Below, in pieces: positions 17,474-26,362 of a DNA stretch of 64,000 bases. Below the pieces are notes generated by a model. The model saw nothing but the letters and a program-made list of their open reading frames with translations, did not search any database and had not been told where the DNA came from. The position numbers and the translations under genes are program-made. The stretch comes from Staphylococcus simulans (GTDB lineage Bacteria; Bacillota; Bacilli; Staphylococcales; Staphylococcaceae): positions 1 through 64,000 of the forward strand of contig NZ_PPRU01000014.1 in assembly GCF_002902285.1 (NCBI RefSeq), in the 5' to 3' direction. The first letter of the stretch is position 1; the number at the start of each line of letters is the position of its first letter.

Positions 17474-19467
17474 TGATTGGTTCAACTATCAGCGAACGAT
17501 ATAAAATCATAGAATTCTTAGGTGGAGGCGGCATGAGTAATGTCTACCTCGCTGAAGATTTGATCTTAGAAACTAAAGTTGCGGTCAAAATGATTCATAT
17601 TGCGCCACATGAAAAAGAAGACATGGTGAGACGATTTGAACGTGAAGTGCATAATACATCTCGTCTCTCTCATGATAATGTTGTCAGTGTCAAAGATGTC
17701 GGAGAAGACCACGAATATTTCTACTTAGTCATGGAATATATCGAAGGTCTGACACTCTCCGAATATATAAAAACACATGGTCCTTTAAGTATTGAAACAG
17801 CGGTTAACTTCGCACAACAAATACTTGAAGGCATTCAACATGCACATGAAATGGGTATCGTACATAGAGACATTAAACCTCAAAATATTTTAGTAGACCG
17901 ACATAAGACATTGAAAATCTTAGACTTCGGTATTGCTAAAGCGTTAAGTGAAACAGCCATGACCCAAACCAGCCATGTGCTCGGTACTGTGCAATATCTT
18001 TCACCTGAACAAGCGAAAGGTGAAGCAACAGACAAACGTACGGATATTTATTCGATCGGAATTGTCTTATATGAAATGTTAGTCGGTGAACCGCCATTCA
18101 CTGGAGAAACAGCTGTCAGTATCGCCATCAAACATATTCAAGACCAAATGCCGAACCCGACAGATATCCGTCCAAATATCCCGCAAGCGCTCAGCAACGT
18201 GATTTTAAAAGCGACTGAAAAAGATAGAGACAAACGCTATCAAGATATTGAAAGTATGCAACGTGATTTAAGCAGTGCGTTAGAAAAATGTCGTGAAGAT
18301 GAAACACCTTATGTTTCAGATGAAGCAGATACTAAAACCATCGCGATTGATAAAGCAGCAATCGCAAAAGAAACTAAAGATAATGAACCGATTCATCAAA
18401 CAATGGAAATTCCAATTGTGAATCAACAACGTTTCCAAAGTACAGAAGGACCTGTTTATGAAGTACCTAAAAAACGTCGGTCTAAAAAGAAAAAGTTCTT
18501 CTTTGCGTTAATTTTCGCGTTATTGTTAATCAGTCTTATCAGCTTTATTGCGTACGGCTTATTAGGAAATAAATATATCGAAACTCCAGACTTGCGCGGT
18601 AAAACAGAAGCACAAGCCGAACAGATTTTAAAAGAACATCACATTAAAGTAGGCAAAACAAAACGGGCTTATAGTGATAAGTATCAAGAAAATCAAATTA
18701 TCACAACAGATCCAGCACCAGGTGAACGTGTAGAAGAACATGGCACCGTAAATATCGTGTTGTCTAAAGGTCCGCAAAAAGCACAAATGCCTAACTTATA
18801 CGGTACAAGTAAAACGGAAGCATTGAAGCTATTAGATGAACTTGGTTTCAAACATATTTCAGTAGAACAAGCTTACTCTAAGACTAAATTAGAACGTGGT
18901 TTGATTGAAAACCAAAATATAGCGGCTGATACCGAAGTACCGATTAATGATACACATATCGTACTGACTGAATCTTTAGGTGTGAAACAAGTTTATGTCA
19001 AAGATTATACAGGTGAAAGCTATGACAAAGCAGAAAAAGAACTGCAAGATAAAGGCTTGAAACCAGTAAAAGAAAAAGAAGTACACAGTGATAAAGTCGA
19101 AAAAGGCAAGATTATTTCGCAATCACCTAAGAGTAAATCTATTGATGAGGATTCTACAGTAACGTTTGTCGTATCATTAGGAAAAGATGATGGTAAAGAT
19201 GAAGATAAAGCTGACGACAATCCATCAGTCAAAGATGTGACACAAACGGTTCAAGTGCCATATTCTGGTGAAGATAAAGAACGTCAGAAAGTAGAAGTCT
19301 TTGTCAGAGATAAAGACCATGACGGTTCTTCAGCAGTTCAAACGTTTCATATCAACAGCAACCGTTCGATTTCAATTCCATTAAAAATTGAAAAAGGCAA
19401 AACTGCTGGTTATACCGTACGTGTAGATGATAAAATAGTCGCAGATAAAGACGTCGCATATGACTAA
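17470..19467 (+). CDS. pknB: PASTA-domain Ser/Thr protein kinase PknB/Stk1
   Basis: Membrane kinase of 665 residues that senses muropeptides or lipid II and controls wall synthesis, division and resistance. Cytoplasmic kinase domain: glycine loop GGGGMSNVY (18-26), catalytic Lys40 in VAVKMI, HRDIKPQN near 136, DFGIAK and SPEQAKGE. A basic juxtamembrane stretch leads to one transmembrane helix at about 343-367. Three PASTA domains follow (starting near YIETPDL, AQMPNLY and VYVKDYT), then an acidic linker and a short beta-rich C-terminal domain. Length and layout match staphylococcal Stk1. Either of two adjacent ATG codons could be the start. Confidence 0.95.
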   Translation: MMIGSTISERYKIIEFLGGGGMSNVYLAEDLILETKVAVKMIHIAPHEKEDMVRRFEREVHNTSRLSHDNVVSVKDVGEDHEYFYLVMEYIEGLTLSEYIKTHGPLSIETAVNFAQQILEGIQHAHEMGIVHRDIKPQNILVDRHKTLKILDFGIAKALSETAMTQTSHVLGTVQYLSPEQAKGEATDKRTDIYSIGIVLYEMLVGEPPFTGETAVSIAIKHIQDQMPNPTDIRPNIPQALSNVILKATEKDRDKRYQDIESMQRDLSSALEKCREDETPYVSDEADTKTIAIDKAAIAKETKDNEPIHQTMEIPIVNQQRFQSTEGPVYEVPKKRRSKKKKFFFALIFALLLISLISFIAYGLLGNKYIETPDLRGKTEAQAEQILKEHHIKVGKTKRAYSDKYQENQIITTDPAPGERVEEHGTVNIVLSKGPQKAQMPNLYGTSKTEALKLLDELGFKHISVEQAYSKTKLERGLIENQNIAADTEVPINDTHIVLTESLGVKQVYVKDYTGESYDKAEKELQDKGLKPVKEKEVHSDKVEKGKIISQSPKSKSIDEDSTVTFVVSLGKDDGKDEDKADDNPSVKDVTQTVQVPYSGEDKERQKVEVFVRDKDHDGSSAVQTFHINSNRSISIPLKIEKGKTAGYTVRVDDKIVADKDVAYD

Positions 19468-19475
19468 AACATTTC

Positions 19476-19518
19476 AAAATCCTATCTCATTCATTCAGTT
19501 GAATTGAGATGGGATTTT
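19476..19518 (+). terminator. Terminator after pknB
   Basis: A stem of AAAATCC-T-ATCTCA with TGAGAT-G-GGATTTT is followed by TCTTTG. It ends the def2-pknB operon, just before the rsgA promoter. Confidence 0.75.
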
Positions 19519-19557
19519 CTTTGTTTCAATCCGTTCGTTTATTAAGGGAACGTTTGG

Positions 19558-19563
19558 TATAAT
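19558..19563 (+). promoter_or_regulatory. -10 box of the rsgA-rpe-thiN operon
   Basis: TATAAT preceded by TTTGG, a partial extended -10. The -35 (TTCGTT at 19534-19539, 18-base spacing) is weak. It lies 39 bases before the rsgA start. Confidence 0.5.
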
Positions 19564-19601
19564 GTATTAGAGAAAATGAACGAAATAAGAGAGGTGTCTC
19601 G

Positions 19602-20477
19602 GTGAGAACAGGACGTATAATCAAGTCGATCAGCGGTGTGTATCGAGTGGACTCAGATGGTGAGCTTTTTGATACGAAACCGCGCGGCCTATTCCGAAAG
19701 AAGAAATTTTCTCCGATTGTCGGAGATATTGTAGATTTTGAAATTGAAAATGTGACAGAAGGCTATATTCATCATGTACATGAACGTCAAAATGAATTGA
19801 AAAGACCACCTGTCAGTAATATTGACCATTTAATTATTGTGATGAGTGCAGTCGAGCCTAATTTTTCAACACAATTAGTCGATCGCTTTTTAGTCATTGC
19901 GCATTCCTATGAATTGAGACCACGTATTGTGGTAACGAAAAAAGATATGGCATCAGAGACTCAAATCGCACAGATAGAGAAAGATTTAGCTGTATATCAA
20001 GCAATCGGCTATCAAACGCAATTTGTCGGAAAAGATGACGATGTCGAAGCGATTTTCGATGCGTGGGGCGATGGTTTAGCAGTATTGAGCGGTCAATCTG
20101 GTGTAGGTAAATCGACTTTATTAAATGCCTATCGTCCTGATTTACAATTAGAAACGAATCAAATCTCAAAATCATTAAATCGAGGTAAGCATACAACTCG
20201 TCATGTGGAGTTGTTTGAACGTAAGCGTGGCTTTGTGGCAGATACACCTGGATTTAGTGCACTTGATTTTGATCATATTCAAAAAGATGAAGTAAAAGAT
20301 TATTTTTTAGAGATTCAAGAATACGGACAAGACTGCAAGTTCAGAAATTGTAATCATATGAAAGAACCGAAATGTAATGTGAAAGCGCAAGTAGAAGCTG
20401 GCAATATTGCGGAATTCCGTTATGCGCATTATGTACAATTATTTGAAGAGATTGCAGCACGAAAGGAAAGATATTAA
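19602..20477 (+). CDS. rsgA: Ribosome small-subunit GTPase RsgA
   Basis: Circularly permuted GTPase of 291 residues that helps late maturation of the 30S subunit. An N-terminal OB fold is followed by the permuted G motifs (TKKD before GQSGVGKST near 165-173, then DTPGF). A C-terminal zinc site holds the [14 protein letters not shown] pattern near 244-257. The GTG start follows GAGAGGTG. The stop shares one base with the rpe start. Confidence 0.95.
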   Translation: MRTGRIIKSISGVYRVDSDGELFDTKPRGLFRKKKFSPIVGDIVDFEIENVTEGYIHHVHERQNELKRPPVSNIDHLIIVMSAVEPNFSTQLVDRFLVIAHSYELRPRIVVTKKDMASETQIAQIEKDLAVYQAIGYQTQFVGKDDDVEAIFDAWGDGLAVLSGQSGVGKSTLLNAYRPDLQLETNQISKSLNRGKHTTRHVELFERKRGFVADTPGFSALDFDHIQKDEVKDYFLEIQEYGQDCKFRNCNHMKEPKCNVKAQVEAGNIAEFRYAHYVQLFEEIAARKERY

Positions 20478-21139
20478 TGGTTAAAGTATTTCCATCCCTT
20501 TTATCAGCGGACTTTTTAAACTTACAACAGGAATTGAAAGACCTAGAAGCAGCAGGTGTAGACGGTGTACATTTTGATGTGATGGATGGTCAATTTGTGC
20601 CGAATATTTCAATTGGTCTTCCTATTTTAGAAGCAGTAAATGCGGGTACTGATTTACCGATTGATGTGCATTTGATGATTGAAAACCCAGAAGCATATAT
20701 CGCAGAATTCGCTTCTAAAGGTGCAGATATGATTTCAGTTCATTTCGAAGCAACACCGCACATTCATCGTGCCATTCAACTGATTCATACACATGGTGCT
20801 AAAGCAGGTGTCGTGATTAATCCAGGTACTTCTGTTGCCGCAATTGAACCGATTTTACATGATGTAGACTACGTATTAATTATGACAGTGAATCCAGGCT
20901 TTGGCGGCCAAGCGTTTATCTCAAACAGTGTAGAGAAAGTGACTGCGTTACAAGCATTTAAAGAGAAATTTAATTTAGACTTCGATATTGAAGTGGATGG
21001 CGGTATTAACGCGATTACTGGTAAGAAATGTGTAGAAGCAGGTGCGACAATGCTTGTGACAGGTTCTTATTTCTTTAAACAAGCGAGTTATCAATCTGTT
21101 GTAGAAGCATTGAAATCAACAGCACAACCATCAGAATAA
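20477..21139 (+). CDS. rpe: Ribulose-phosphate 3-epimerase
   Basis: TIM-barrel metalloenzyme of 220 residues in the pentose phosphate pathway, interconverting ribulose 5-phosphate and xylulose 5-phosphate. Motifs are HFDVMDGQFVPN near 34, DVHLMIENP near 66, MTVNPGFGGQ near 137 and VDGGIN near 173. The translation start overlaps the rsgA stop, as in other Firmicutes. Confidence 0.95.
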   Translation: MVKVFPSLLSADFLNLQQELKDLEAAGVDGVHFDVMDGQFVPNISIGLPILEAVNAGTDLPIDVHLMIENPEAYIAEFASKGADMISVHFEATPHIHRAIQLIHTHGAKAGVVINPGTSVAAIEPILHDVDYVLIMTVNPGFGGQAFISNSVEKVTALQAFKEKFNLDFDIEVDGGINAITGKKCVEAGATMLVTGSYFFKQASYQSVVEALKSTAQPSE

Positions 21140-21153
21140 GGCAGGGTGACGCT

Positions 21154-21804
21154 ATGAAAATTAATCTATTATGCGGCGATCGTCATTTGCCGAAACATTT
21201 ATTAGAAGATAAATCTGAAGAAGAGTGGGGCGGTATTGATCGCGGCGCTTTAATTTTAATAGAACATGAAATTGAACCGATCTTTTCATTGGGTGATTTT
21301 GATTCAGTGACGGACGAGGAACGTTCTGAATTAAAAACGAAGCTAGATATTAACCCAGTTAAAGCAGAAAAAGCGGATACTGATTTAGGGTTAGGTGTCA
21401 AAGAAGCAGTGGAATGCGGGTTTGACGAAATTGATATTTATGGTGCGACAGGCGGCAGACTGGATCATTTCTTAGGTGCCGTACAACTGCTGCAAGTGCC
21501 TGAATATGTAGAAGCGGGTATTGTGATTCGCATTATTGATACGAATAATGAAATTTCATATTTAGAAAAAGGCGAATATCATATGACGTATGATAAGCAT
21601 ATGCCTTATGTATCGTTTGTGCCGCAAAGATCTAATACAGTGATTTCACTGACAGGCTTTAAATATCCGCTTCAAAACCAAACACTCCACCAAGGCTCAA
21701 CCTTAACCATTTCAAACGAAATTGCAGCTTACCGAGGCACAATCGAGGTAGAATCTGGCGGTATCCTAGCCATCAGAAGCAGAGATGCACAACATTCATT
21801 ATAA
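21154..21804 (+). CDS. thiN: Thiamine pyrophosphokinase
   Basis: Transfers pyrophosphate from ATP to thiamine to give thiamine diphosphate. The protein has 216 residues, normal for the family. Motifs are GDRHLPKHLL near the N-terminus, GDFDSVTDEE near 47-56, the ADTDLGLG segment near 74 and GATGGRLDH near 97-105. Last gene of the rsgA-rpe-thiN operon, followed by a strong hairpin. Confidence 0.93.
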   Translation: MKINLLCGDRHLPKHLLEDKSEEEWGGIDRGALILIEHEIEPIFSLGDFDSVTDEERSELKTKLDINPVKAEKADTDLGLGVKEAVECGFDEIDIYGATGGRLDHFLGAVQLLQVPEYVEAGIVIRIIDTNNEISYLEKGEYHMTYDKHMPYVSFVPQRSNTVISLTGFKYPLQNQTLHQGSTLTISNEIAAYRGTIEVESGGILAIRSRDAQHSL

Positions 21805-21860
21805 AATGAGTTGAATACAAATAAACACGCAACCTTCTTTATGACAACACATCAATAAAA

Positions 21861-21903
21861 AAACAGCGGATGATGCATAAGCAAACCATCATCCGCTGTT
21901 TTT
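21861..21903 (+). terminator. Terminator after thiN
   Basis: A 15-base-pair perfect stem (AAACAGCGGATGATG / CATCATCCGCTGTTT) with an 11-base loop, ending in a run of T. One of the strongest in the window. Confidence 0.85.
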
Positions 21904-21951
21904 CGTACAATATATCATTAAAAAGACTAAATCGCTGTTTTAAGACAAGAA

Positions 21952-21982
21952 AAAAACGACCCGCCACATACGAGTCGTTTTT
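21952..21982 (-). terminator. Terminator of rpmB
   Basis: Stem AAAAACGAC / GTCGTTTTT with T-rich flank on the minus strand, 20 bases beyond the rpmB stop. The remaining bases between the two terminators show nothing else. Confidence 0.75.
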
Positions 21983-22001
21983 GTCATGTGCTTAATATTT
22001 A

Positions 22002-22190
22002 TTAAACTCTAGTTACTTTACCAGATTTTAAAGCACGTGCAGAAACCCAAACTTTTTTAGGTTTTCCGTCTACTAGGATTCTAACTTTTTGAAGGTTAGC
22101 ATTCCATCTACGTTTAGTAGAGTTTAAAGCGTGTGAACGACGATTACCAGTCGAAGCTTTACGACCTGTTACGAAACATTGTTTACCCAT
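22002..22190 (-). CDS. rpmB: 50S ribosomal protein L28
   Basis: 62-residue basic ribosomal protein, beginning [13 protein letters not shown] and containing the [11 protein letters not shown] segment of the L28 family. The ATG at 22190 is selected because TAAAGGAGGTAC lies directly upstream and the family begins here; longer in-frame starts are not plausible. It is transcribed against its neighbours, as in other staphylococci. Confidence 0.95.
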
Positions 22191-22537
22191 GAAAGTACCT
22201 CCTTTAATAAATATAAACACACTGACTTATGATATACTTTCCTAATTTAGCATATATTTTTCAGATTGGCAACCAAAAATTATAGCTTTCAAGAATATTT
22301 TAAGTTATTCTAAACAAGGAACAAAATTGTGTTATAATTTGTAAATGTCTATGTATGCGTTTTTATTAAAAAGCGGCGACGTGGACTTATAACCACGCAA
22401 TGATTTTATAAGGATGAGCCAAGAGTAAAATCCGGCATTTAAAAGGCAAAATTGTGTTATTCATTATATAATAGTATGTAATGAATGCAAAACATAAATC
22501 ATAACTGATTAGACCTATATTTAAGGAGGAACTCATA
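22191..22537. other. Divergent intergenic region with direct repeats and two hairpins
   Basis: This 347-base gap carries promoters for rpmB (minus) and yloU-fakA (plus). TATAAT boxes appear at 22333-22338 and 22467-22472 on the plus strand. A 14-base direct repeat (CAAAATTGTGTTAT) occurs at 22322-22335 and 22447-22460. Between the copies lie two small stems, CGTGG/CCACG at 22380-22397 and GATTTTA/TAAAATC at 22402-22432. No coding sequence is evident. A structured leader or small RNA is possible. Confidence 0.45.
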
Positions 22538-22912
22538 ATGACATTAGAAATTACCAATGAATACGGCAATATTGACGTTTCCAACGACGTGATCGCTTCA
22601 GTAGTAGGTGGTAAAGCCGTAGAATGTTATGGTATTGTCGGAATGGCATCCAAACAACAAGTCAGAGACGGCATTGCGGAAATTTTAGGTCATGAAAATT
22701 ATGCACGCGGAATTGTGGTGCGTTCAAATGACAAAGCAATTGACGTTGATATGTATATTATAGTAAGTTATGGCATTAAGATTTCTGAAGTAGCGAATAA
22801 TGTACAATCTACTGTTAAATATACTTTGGAAAAAACTTTAAATTTGAAAGTCAATTCAATCAACATTTATGTACAGGGTGTACGTATGAATAATTATGGC
22901 AAGAAACATTAG
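22538..22912 (+). CDS. yloU: Asp23/Gls24 family protein YloU
   Basis: Alkaline-shock-protein-like cytoplasmic protein of 124 residues. The family pattern is visible in ISNDVIASVVGGKAVECYGIVGMA-type sequence near the N-terminus and the final NIYVQGVR. Its biochemical role is not settled; it is always next to the fatty-acid kinase gene fakA and may act with it. AAGGAGGAAC precedes the start, and fakA follows within 15 bases. Confidence 0.88.
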   Translation: MTLEITNEYGNIDVSNDVIASVVGGKAVECYGIVGMASKQQVRDGIAEILGHENYARGIVVRSNDKAIDVDMYIIVSYGIKISEVANNVQSTVKYTLEKTLNLKVNSINIYVQGVRMNNYGKKH

Positions 22913-22924
22913 GAGGAAGACATG

Positions 22925-24571
22925 ATGATCAGCAAAATAGATGGTAAATTATTTGCCGACATGGTGATCCAAGGGGCACAAAATTTATCAAATAATGCAG
23001 AGCTAGTCAATGCATTAAATGTTTATCCAGTGCCAGATGGCGACACAGGGACGAACATGAATCTTACGATGACTTCTGGGAGAGAAGAAGTCGAACAAAA
23101 TGCTTCACATCACATCGGAGCCTTAGGAAAGACATTTTCTAAGGGCTTATTAATGGGTGCCCGCGGGAACTCAGGCGTGATTCTATCACAAATTTTCAGA
23201 GGCTTCTGTCAGAATATGGAAGACTTAGAAACACTAGATGCGAAAGCCTTCGCAGAAAGCTTTGAAGCGGGTATTGAAACAGCTTATAAAGCAGTGATGA
23301 AACCGGTAGAAGGGACAATTTTAACGGTTGCGAAAGAAGCGGCTAAAGCAGGTGTTGAGAAAGCACAATCGACTGAAGACTGTGTAGAAGTCTTAGAAGC
23401 GATTATCGCATATGGTCAAGTTGCCTTAGAAAACACACCGAACCAATTACCAGTACTTAAAGAAGTCGGCGTAGTCGACAGTGGCGGTAAAGGTTTAATG
23501 TGTGTTTATGAAGGTTTCTTAATTGCGATGAAAGGTGAAAAAGTCGAAGCGACAAAACCAAAACTAGATACTGAAACATTTGTGAATGACGAACATGATT
23601 TCCATGGTGTCATTAATACAGAAGATATCGTCTATGGTTACTGTACGGAAATGATGGTACGTTTTGATAAACATAAACGTCCATTCAATGAGCAGCAATT
23701 CCGTGAAGACATGTCTAAATTCGGAGATTCTTTACTTGTCATCAATGATGATGAAATTGTGAAAGTACATGTGCACTCTGAACATCCAGGTGAAGTCTTC
23801 AACTATGGCCAAGAGTATGGTGAATTGATTAAAGTCAAAGCTGAAAATATGCGTGAACAACACCGCAATGTGGTCAATAAAGAAAAACAAAAATCTAACG
23901 ATGAAACACCACAAGTAGAAACTGCGATTATTGCGATTTCTATGGGTAATGGTATTTCAGATATCTTTAAATCAATGGGTGCAACGTCTATTATTAATGG
24001 CGGTCAAACAATGAACCCATCAACAGAAGACATCGTTAAAGTGATTGAACAATCTGGCGCGAAAAAAGCTATTATCTTGCCGAATAACAAAAACATTCAA
24101 ATGGCGAGTGATCAAGCAGCTGAGATTGTTGAAGCTGAAACAGTAGTTATTCCGACGAAATCTATTCCACAAGGGATTGCGGCGATGTTCCAATATTTAC
24201 CAGATGCGTCATTAGAAGATAATCAATCAAATATGACACAAGCATTAGAAGATGTGACTTCTGGTTCTATTACGAACGCTGTACGTAATACTACAATTGA
24301 TGGTGTAGAAATCAAAGAAGGCGAATTTATGGGCCTTAAAGAAGGTAAAATTGTTTCAAGTCAGAAAACACAATTAGAAGCAGCGAAAGCATTGTTAGCT
24401 GATATGATGGATGATGAAACTGAAATTGTTACAGTAATTACAGGTGAAGATGCTGATGCAGAAACAACTGAAGCATTAACAGAATGGTTAGAAGAAACTT
24501 ATCCTGATGCAGAAGTCGATGAACAAGTCGGAGATCAACCGATTTATCCATATTTATTCTCTGTAGAATAA
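22925..24571 (+). CDS. fakA: Fatty acid kinase catalytic subunit FakA (YloV/DAK family)
   Basis: Phosphorylates fatty acids held by FakB proteins, giving acyl-phosphate for PlsX/PlsY phospholipid synthesis and virulence control. The DhaL-like ATP domain has [11 protein letters not shown] near 37-47 and [12 protein letters not shown] near 80. A C-terminal domain related to DegV/DhaK follows. The protein is 548 residues from ATG 22925 (spacing of eight bases from AGGAGG); an adjacent ATG at 22922 is the alternative. FakB partners are not in this window. Confidence 0.92.
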   Translation: MISKIDGKLFADMVIQGAQNLSNNAELVNALNVYPVPDGDTGTNMNLTMTSGREEVEQNASHHIGALGKTFSKGLLMGARGNSGVILSQIFRGFCQNMEDLETLDAKAFAESFEAGIETAYKAVMKPVEGTILTVAKEAAKAGVEKAQSTEDCVEVLEAIIAYGQVALENTPNQLPVLKEVGVVDSGGKGLMCVYEGFLIAMKGEKVEATKPKLDTETFVNDEHDFHGVINTEDIVYGYCTEMMVRFDKHKRPFNEQQFREDMSKFGDSLLVINDDEIVKVHVHSEHPGEVFNYGQEYGELIKVKAENMREQHRNVVNKEKQKSNDETPQVETAIIAISMGNGISDIFKSMGATSIINGGQTMNPSTEDIVKVIEQSGAKKAIILPNNKNIQMASDQAAEIVEAETVVIPTKSIPQGIAAMFQYLPDASLEDNQSNMTQALEDVTSGSITNAVRNTTIDGVEIKEGEFMGLKEGKIVSSQKTQLEAAKALLADMMDDETEIVTVITGEDADAETTEALTEWLEETYPDAEVDEQVGDQPIYPYLFSVE

Positions 24572-24602
24572 CGTTGAAAATCATATAAAGTAATGTATAT
24601 AA

Positions 24603-24640
24603 AAAATTCACTTAGACTAAAACGGTCTAAGTGGATTTTT
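24603..24640 (+). terminator. Terminator after fakA
   Basis: Stem TTCACTTAGAC / GTCTAAGTGGA (one G-T pair) followed by a T run. Confidence 0.8.
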
Positions 24641-24725
24641 CTGTGTGTAAGCATAAATATAGAAAACTTATAGTTTGTACATGACAAAAACGATGAAATA
24701 CAAAAGTTTTGTAAGATTAGTGTAA

Positions 24726-24761
24726 AAATAAGTGCTTATTTACGAGGATAATTGTTATAAT
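24726..24761 (+). promoter_or_regulatory. sdaAB-sdaAA promoter region with inverted repeat
   Basis: TATAAT is at 24756-24761. A perfect seven-base inverted repeat (AAATAAG-TG-CTTATTT, 24726-24741) covers the -35 position, where no good hexamer is seen. This could be an operator for a repressor of serine catabolism. Confidence 0.45.
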
Positions 24762-24809
24762 ATTTAAAATAGTTGCAATAATCAAAAATTAATGCGAGGG
24801 GGAATTAAC

Positions 24810-25472
24810 ATGAAATTTAAAAGCGTCTTTGAAATTATCGGACCGACGATGGTCGGACCTTCATCGTCTCATACTGCAGGGGCAGTTAGAATCGGAATGG
24901 TTGCACGTGAATTATTCGGGGATTTGCCAGACCGTGTCGATATTTATTTATATGGTTCGTTTATGGAAACCTATCAAGGTCATGGGACAGATGTTGCATT
25001 AGTTGGAGGCTTGCTTGGTTATGATACAGACGATGACCGTATCAAGACCAGTTTACAGACGGCAGGAGAATTAGGAATGACTGTTAACTTTATTTCTATG
25101 CATGAAGATAAACCGCATCCGAATACGACGGTATTAAGTATGTCGAAAGGTGATCAAACGTTATCTGTTGAGGGTGTTTCTATCGGTGGAGGCAAAATTG
25201 AAATTGTCGCTATTAATGGTTTCCCAATCAGTATCTCAGGTAACTATCCAACATTATTAGTCTTTCATCGAGATACCTTCGGAACTATCGGACGAGTCAC
25301 GAATATTTTAGGAGAAGCCAGTATTAATGTCGGTTCTATGCAAGTTGCGCGTAAAGAAAAAGGAGATTCTGCATTGATGACTTGTGAATTAGATGAAAGA
25401 CCGGATGAAGCTATCTTAGATCAAATTAGAATGGTTAATGATGTTACAGCGGTATCCTTAATGGAAGATTAG
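24810..25472 (+). CDS. sdaAB: L-serine dehydratase, beta subunit
   Basis: Subunit of the iron-sulfur L-serine deaminase that forms pyruvate and ammonia. The 220-residue protein has GPSSSHTAGAVRIG near 15-28 (family signature) and a C-terminal ACT domain from about 148 (FGTIGRVTNILGEASINV) that may sense serine. ATG 24810 is preferred over an upstream in-frame ATG at 24792 because CGAGGGGGA lies between them at the correct distance. It forms a two-gene unit with sdaAA. Confidence 0.93.
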   Translation: MKFKSVFEIIGPTMVGPSSSHTAGAVRIGMVARELFGDLPDRVDIYLYGSFMETYQGHGTDVALVGGLLGYDTDDDRIKTSLQTAGELGMTVNFISMHEDKPHPNTTVLSMSKGDQTLSVEGVSIGGGKIEIVAINGFPISISGNYPTLLVFHRDTFGTIGRVTNILGEASINVGSMQVARKEKGDSALMTCELDERPDEAILDQIRMVNDVTAVSLMED

Positions 25473-25491
25473 AAAGAGAGGGGGATATAAG

Positions 25492-26361
25492 ATGTTTCAA
25501 ACAGTAGAAGAATTAGTAAAGAGATGTGAAACTGAAGACAAAGCAATTCATGAAATTATATTAGAGCAAGAAATGGATGTGACGGGTGCGACGGCTGAGG
25601 AAGTATATGCGGGGATGTCGCATCATTTTAAAACGATGGAAAATGCCTTAGAAGAAGGATTAAACGGGGTGACTTCTACAACGGGTTTAACGGGTGGCGA
25701 TGCAGTACTGATTAAAAGATATTTAGAAAGCGGACAAGCTTTATCAGGTCCGATTTTATTAGATGCGGTGAGTAAAGCAGTGGCGACCAATGAAGTGAAC
25801 GCGGCAATGGGGAAAATTTGTGCGACACCGACTGCAGGTTCTGCAGGGGTTGTGCCGGGTGTATTATTTGCGATTAAGCATCGTTTTCATCCTACGCAAC
25901 GTGATATGTTGAACTTCTTGTTGACAGCAGGTGCATTCGGCTTTGTGGTTGCGAATAACGCATCCATTTCTGGTGCATCAGGCGGCTGTCAGGCAGAAGT
26001 CGGTTCTGCCGCTGCGATGGCTGCAGCCGCAACGGTTGAAATGGCTGGTGGTACACCGCAGCAATCAGCTGAAGCTTTTGCAATTTGTATGAAGAATATG
26101 CTAGGTTTAGTATGTGACCCGGTAGCGGGATTAGTTGAAGTGCCTTGCGTAAAGAGAAATGCGGCAGGTGCTTCGAATGCGCTTGTGTCAGCGGATATGG
26201 CACTTGCGGGCGTGACGTCGCGTATTCCGACAGATGAAGTGATAGAAGCAATGTATCGTATCGGGCAGACGATGCCTTCTGCACTGCGTGAAACAGGACG
26301 TGGCGGCCTCGCTGGAACACCAACCGGCCAACGCTTAAAACAACAAATATTTGGTGATTAA
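25492..26361 (+). CDS. sdaAA: L-serine dehydratase, alpha subunit
   Basis: Catalytic subunit with the 4Fe-4S cluster, 289 residues. Cysteines that can bind the cluster appear in [23 protein letters not shown], and [15 protein letters not shown]. The family glycine-rich segments are intact. It follows sdaAB after 19 bases with GAGAGGGGGA as a ribosome-binding site. recG starts one base after its stop, which suggests shared transcription. Confidence 0.94.
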   Translation: MFQTVEELVKRCETEDKAIHEIILEQEMDVTGATAEEVYAGMSHHFKTMENALEEGLNGVTSTTGLTGGDAVLIKRYLESGQALSGPILLDAVSKAVATNEVNAAMGKICATPTAGSAGVVPGVLFAIKHRFHPTQRDMLNFLLTAGAFGFVVANNASISGASGGCQAEVGSAAAMAAAATVEMAGGTPQQSAEAFAICMKNMLGLVCDPVAGLVEVPCVKRNAAGASNALVSADMALAGVTSRIPTDEVIEAMYRIGQTMPSALRETGRGGLAGTPTGQRLKQQIFGD

Positions 26362-26362
26362 C

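Noticed and set aside
25892-26323. 143-codon minus-strand frame opposite sdaAA
   Set aside because: Antisense shadow of a conserved gene; no independent evidence.
25492-26361. Possible truncation of sdaAA because it is 289 residues
   Set aside because: All cluster-binding Cys segments and the normal C-terminus are present; the difference from other species is within family range.
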